A DNA stretch of 8,732 bases, taken from contig CACWLI010000025.1 in the NCBI GenBank assembly GCA_902761685.1, positions 1 to 8,732 on the forward strand, read 5' to 3'. The DNA comes from an uncultured Erysipelotrichaceae bacterium (lineage in GTDB: Bacteria; Bacillota_I; Bacilli_A; RF39; UBA660). Position numbers and translations under genes: made by a program. The notes below the pieces were generated by a model, which saw only the letters and a list, made by a program, of their open reading frames with translations, ran no database searches and had not been told where the DNA came from. Of the stretch, positions 6,543 to 8,732 are shown one piece after another (within the stretch, counting starts at the first letter, position 1; each line of letters begins with the position of its first letter).

Positions 6543-6552
6543 TCAAATATAT
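6536..6552. promoter_or_regulatory. Palindrome over the -10 box (operator candidate)
   Basis: ATATATTT-C-AAATATAT is a perfect 8-1-8 inverted repeat that covers the -10 hexamer and the predicted start site. It is unchanged in copy 2 (8604-8620). A dimeric repressor bound here would block the promoter. Confidence 0.5.
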
Positions 6553-6678
6553 TAATTGCCTTGCCATGAGTTAATATGAAAATTTGGACGCTAAGGTTCT
6601 AATTCTTTAAGGCAAGGAAGAATTATTGCATGCTGCGGGATATCCCTTTTTATAGGATGAAAGGGATATCCCTTTTTT
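6550..6678 (+). ncRNA. Predicted structured leader/small RNA with pseudoknot and terminator, copy 1
   Basis: About 125-130 nt between promoter and terminator. CCTTGCC (6559-6565) pairs with GGCAAGG (6611-6617), while AATTCTT (6601-6607) pairs with AAGAATT (6618-6624). The order a-b-a'-b' makes an H-type pseudoknot. In copy 2 both end positions of the first stem change C to T, turning G-C into G-U pairs and keeping the stem. There is no reading frame with an SD inside. I cannot match it to a riboswitch class I know; it could be a transcription attenuator for the ORF6N gene or a free small RNA. Confidence 0.6.
6637..6678 (+). terminator. Strong intrinsic terminator just before the ORF6N ribosome binding site
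   Basis: GGGATATCCCTTT (6637-6649), a 10-nt loop, AAAGGGATATCCC (6660-6672): a perfect 13-bp stem followed by six T (6673-6678). The SD of the next gene starts 9 nt later. Confidence 0.9.
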
Positions 6679-6701
6679 ATTCTAAAGAAGGAGGATTTAT
6701 T

Positions 6702-7504
6702 ATGTATGAAATAGCAGAGAAAGATGTAATAAATATCGAAGAAATGATTTATGAAATTTATGGGAAGGAGGTAATGTTAGATACTGATTTAGCAAAACAA
6801 TATCAATGTGCAAATGGTACTAAATCAATTAATCTAGCTGTTAAAAGGAATATAGAGAGATTTCCAAGTGATTTCTATTTTCAGTTGAATAAGGTGTAGC
6901 AATGCTTGCAACAGTAATAAGAACAGATGTAGCAGCTAAAGTAAGTATTGATATAATGAGAGCATTTGTTAGAATGAGAAATTATATTAAATATAATGAT
7001 CAACTATTACCACGCAAATACTTGCTTTTAGAAGAAAAAGTAGATAATAATACAAAGAGAATAGATGAAGTATTTGATAAGTTTAATCCAAAAGTAATAA
7101 CTAAAAACTCTATATTCTTTCAAAATGATATTTATGATGCATACTCAGTTTTAATGGAAATTTTTAAATTGTCAGAAGGTGAAATAATTATTATAGATAA
7201 CTATGCTGGGAAAGAGTTATTTGATATATTAAGAATTATCCATAAAAAGATTATTATAATTTCATCACATATTGATGAAACTCTAAAGAAGAAGTATTTA
7301 AAACAGTATAATAATGTATTATTTATAAAAAATGATTCTTATCATGATAGGTTTATTATCATAGATCGAAAAATGGTTTTCCATTCAGGAGCATCATTTA
7401 AAGATCTAGGAAAGAAGTGTTTTGCAATAAATGAAATAGAAAACAAAATTGAAAATGATAAATTAATAAAAGATGTTATTAAGAATTGCAGTATAGATAA
7501 TTAG
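6702..7504 (+). pseudogene. ORF6N-domain protein with PLD-like C-terminus, internal deletion and frameshift
   Basis: ATG 6702 has an ideal SD (AAGGAGG, 6688-6694). Part 1 (6702-6899) is the start of an ORF6N domain: EEMIYEIYGKEVMLDTDLAK, then SINLAVKRNIERFPSDFYFQL. It runs into TAG at 6897-6899. Part 2 (from about 6893, frame 2) resumes at GVAMLATVIRTDVAAKVSI, IMRAFVRMRNYI. The segment that relatives have between FQL and GVAML (about 45-50 residues, ending in AFTEQ) is deleted and the frame has changed. The C-terminal half reads like the phospholipase-D-type domain often fused to ORF6N: IIIIDNYAG, HDRFIIIDRK, VFHSGASFKDLGKK. ORF6N/KilA-N proteins are DNA-binding and common in phages and mobile DNA. 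ATG 6902 could start a shorter product but has no clear SD. Confidence 0.85.
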
Positions 7505-7526
7505 CAATATTTAAGATAATATTTAT

Positions 7527-7557
7527 TTGTAAAACATTTTAGTAATAAATATATAAT
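7527..7557 (+). promoter_or_regulatory. Possible promoter before the structured region
   Basis: TTGTAA (7527-7532) followed at 17 nt by TATATA (7550-7555), with an overlapping TATAAT (7552-7557) at 19 nt. The region is AT-rich, so this match is weak, but it lies directly before the first strong hairpin. Confidence 0.35.
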
Positions 7558-7574
7558 AATAGCAACATATATGA

Positions 7575-7850
7575 CATTATCTTCACCCTAGAACATGCCT
7601 AGTTCTAGGAGTTTAAGAACATGTTCTATTGCCCTAGTACAGGCCTAGACAATATGTTCTTCGCCCAAGGACAGTGCATGTGGAGAGCGTATCGGTACTT
7701 GAGAGAAAAAACGTTGAAAAATAAAGGTTTAGCAATAAATGAAAATTACAATAATTGAATGTATTTAGTAAAAGTTATAAAAAATTTAATTAACCATGTC
7801 CTAGGAAAATATGTTTCCCAGTTCCAGGTTGAACTCTAAATTGGTATGGA
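7575..7850 (+). ncRNA. Candidate structured RNA, CTAG-rich, between two broken genes
   Basis: No coding frame is visible from 7505 to 7948. Several hairpins occur: CCTAGAAC (7587-7594) with GTTCTAGG (7602-7609), perfect 8 bp; AAGAACAT (7615-7622) with ATGTTCTT (7654-7661), perfect 8 bp, extended inside by ATTG/CAAT; GGAAA (7804-7808) with TTTCC (7814-7818); AGTTC (7820-7824) with GAACT (7831-7835). The last two are enclosed by CCAT (7794-7797) and ATGG (7846-7849). Six CTAG tetramers fall in this stretch, a word usually rare in bacterial DNA outside structural RNA genes. The GC content of 7581-7705 is visibly higher than its surroundings. Ends and strand are uncertain; the plus strand is chosen because of the possible promoter. 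Confidence 0.45.
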
Positions 7851-7948
7851 ATATAGTAATAGTATGAATACTTGAAACTCTACTAACACTGTGGATACAA
7901 TTAGTAATTTTTATATTATAATTAATTGTGAATAGTGGAGGTATAAAT

Positions 7949-8523
7949 ATGAATCAAGAAAAAATAGGAAAATTTATTGCTAAAGAAAGAAAAAAAAAAA
8001 GAATGACGCAACAAGAATTAGCCAAGAAACTAAATATTACTGATAGGGCTATTTCACATTGGGAAAATGGAAGATCTATGCCTGATGCTGGAATTATGTT
8101 AGAATTATGTAAGTTACTTGATAACATGCAGAGGAAAATCTTTTAGAGATGAGGCGTGAAATAGAAAGCCAAAACAAGAAAATTCTTATTTTAAATAGAA
8201 TTATAACATTTCTAGGTTTTATTATATATGTATTAGTAGTTCTTGCAACAATATTTATTGAAATTCCTATGATAATTAGAAATATAATTATTGCACTTGC
8301 TTTAGTAATGTTACTTTTATTTGGAGTTTTTAATCTTAAGAACCTACAAAAAACTGGATATTATGAATGTCAAGATTGTAAGCATCAATATATTCCTACT
8401 TTTAGTCAAATGTTTTTTGGTATGAGTGGAATAACTAAAGGTGGAACATGGAAAATGAAATGTCCAAATTGTAACAAAAAATGTTGGCATAAGAAAGTCT
8501 TAACAAAAATTAACGAAAAATAA
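7949..8523 (+). pseudogene. XRE regulator with two membrane helices and zinc ribbon, internal deletion and frameshift
   Basis: ATG 7949 has SD GGAGG (7937-7941, spacing 7). Part 1 (7949-8146) is a Cro/C1-type helix-turn-helix: RMTQQELAKKLNITDRAISH followed by WENGRSMPDAGIMLELCKLLD. Part 2, in another frame from about 8125, reads HAEENLLEMRREIESQNKK. Two hydrophobic helices follow (FLGFIIYVLVVLATIFIEI and NIIIALALVMLLLFGVF), then a C-terminal zinc ribbon with CQDC and CPNC and the tail KKVLTK. Single proteins with this order (HTH, linker, two TM segments, ECxxC...CPxC ribbon) are known in Bacillota, so this was one membrane-bound regulator. Some 20-25 residues after LLD are missing at about 8121-8127. 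The second half might still be made from ATG 8149, but no SD is seen. Confidence 0.8.
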
Positions 8524-8732
8524 ATAATCGTAAGATTAAGATATTATGATTAATTAAATCAATAAAAATAACTATGTTCGATTGATTTATAAAAATAATT
8601 ATGATATATTTCAAATATATTAATTATCTTGCTATGAGTTAATATGACAATTTGGACGCTAAGGTTCTAATTCTTTAAGGCAAGGAAGAATTATTGCATG
8701 CTGCGGGATATCCCTTTTAATAGGATGAAGGG
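8524..8732 (+). repeat. Direct repeat, copy 2 (leader RNA unit, cut by window edge)
   Basis: Aligned to copy 1 at a constant offset of 2068 from 8569 to 8727, 6 differences in 159. It carries the same promoter boxes (8582-8587 and 8605-8610) and the same palindrome (8604-8620). The first-arm sequence GGGATATCCC of the terminator starts at 8705. The second arm begins at the window end with one A fewer than in copy 1. Confidence 0.95.
8617..8732 (+). ncRNA. Predicted structured leader/small RNA, copy 2 (3' end outside window)
   Basis: Stem a TCTTGCT (8627-8633) pairs with GGCAAGG (8679-8685) using G-U pairs at both ends. Stem b AATTCTT (8669-8675) pairs with AAGAATT (8686-8692). The pseudoknot order is kept and the promoter upstream is intact. 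Confidence 0.55.

Larger units (their letters stand above)
6448..6678 (+). repeat. Direct repeat, copy 1 (leader RNA unit)
   Basis: Bases 6501-6659 match 8569-8727 with 6 substitutions and no gaps in 159 positions. Weaker similarity extends back to about 6448, just after the preceding gene's stop. The copy contains a promoter, a palindrome, a pseudoknot-like fold and a terminator, all conserved as far as copy 2 is visible. Confidence 0.95.

Noticed and set aside
6550..6678. Leader RNA as a type III toxin-antitoxin antitoxin
   Set aside because: The order RNA-terminator-gene is similar, but there are no tandem short RNA repeats and the downstream gene is ORF6N-PLD rather than a ToxN-like endoribonuclease; kept only as an analogy.
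6630..6701. Upstream extension of the ORF6N frame to ATG 6630
   Set aside because: It would translate through the terminator hairpin; the SD at 6688-6694 clearly serves ATG 6702.

Overview
The window is strongly AT-rich, uses the standard genetic code and carries Gram-positive signals: AGGAGG-type ribosome binding sites, TTGACA/TATAAT promoters, a LysR regulator, a Cna_B/sortase-type surface protein remnant and a pilin-like remnant. This fits a low-GC Bacillota genome, perhaps an uncultured gut lineage. No marker gene fixes the species. About half of the coding content is broken, so this is an accessory region under decay.

Layout. (1) 1-1511: the 3' end of a nucleoside 2-deoxyribosyltransferase-like gene, a small remnant reading frame, a nearly complete peptidase E (S51) gene, and a Cna_B surface-protein pseudogene with three in-frame stops. 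A short 3'-end sequence coding for IARVSVY/IARMTVY lies just upstream of both the peptidase and the Cna_B gene. (2) 1520-2971: a decayed IS3-family element with recognisable terminal inverted repeats, inserted between the Cna_B remnant and the end of the next gene. (3) 2994-6094: the intact core. A calcineurin-like metallophosphoesterase and an unrecognised 252-residue protein lie on the minus strand, divergent from a plus-strand LysR-type regulator. The phosphoesterase has its own near-perfect sigma-A promoter abutting the stop codon of the gene before it. (4) 6085-6441: the C-terminal remnant of a pilin-like protein. (5) 6448-8732: a unit of about 2.07 kb bounded by two 96%-identical direct repeats.

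The direct repeat is the most interesting object. Each copy holds a promoter (TTGATT-N17-TATATT), a palindrome over the -10 box, and about 125 nt predicted to fold as an H-type pseudoknot. A 13-bp terminator hairpin ends the first copy; the second is cut by the window edge. In copy 1 the terminator T-run stops 9 nt before the Shine-Dalgarno of an ORF6N-PLD gene, so that gene should be expressed only by read-through. The ORF6N gene and the following XRE-membrane-zinc ribbon gene have each lost an internal segment and changed frame. Between them lies a CTAG-rich stretch of about 280 nt with several perfect hairpins and no reading frame, a candidate structured RNA.

How parts may work together (inference): the LysR protein probably controls the divergent unknown gene and perhaps the phosphoesterase. 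The repeated leader RNA looks like an attenuator, or a separate small RNA, attached to a family of ORF6N genes; the copy at the right edge predicts another such gene just outside the window.
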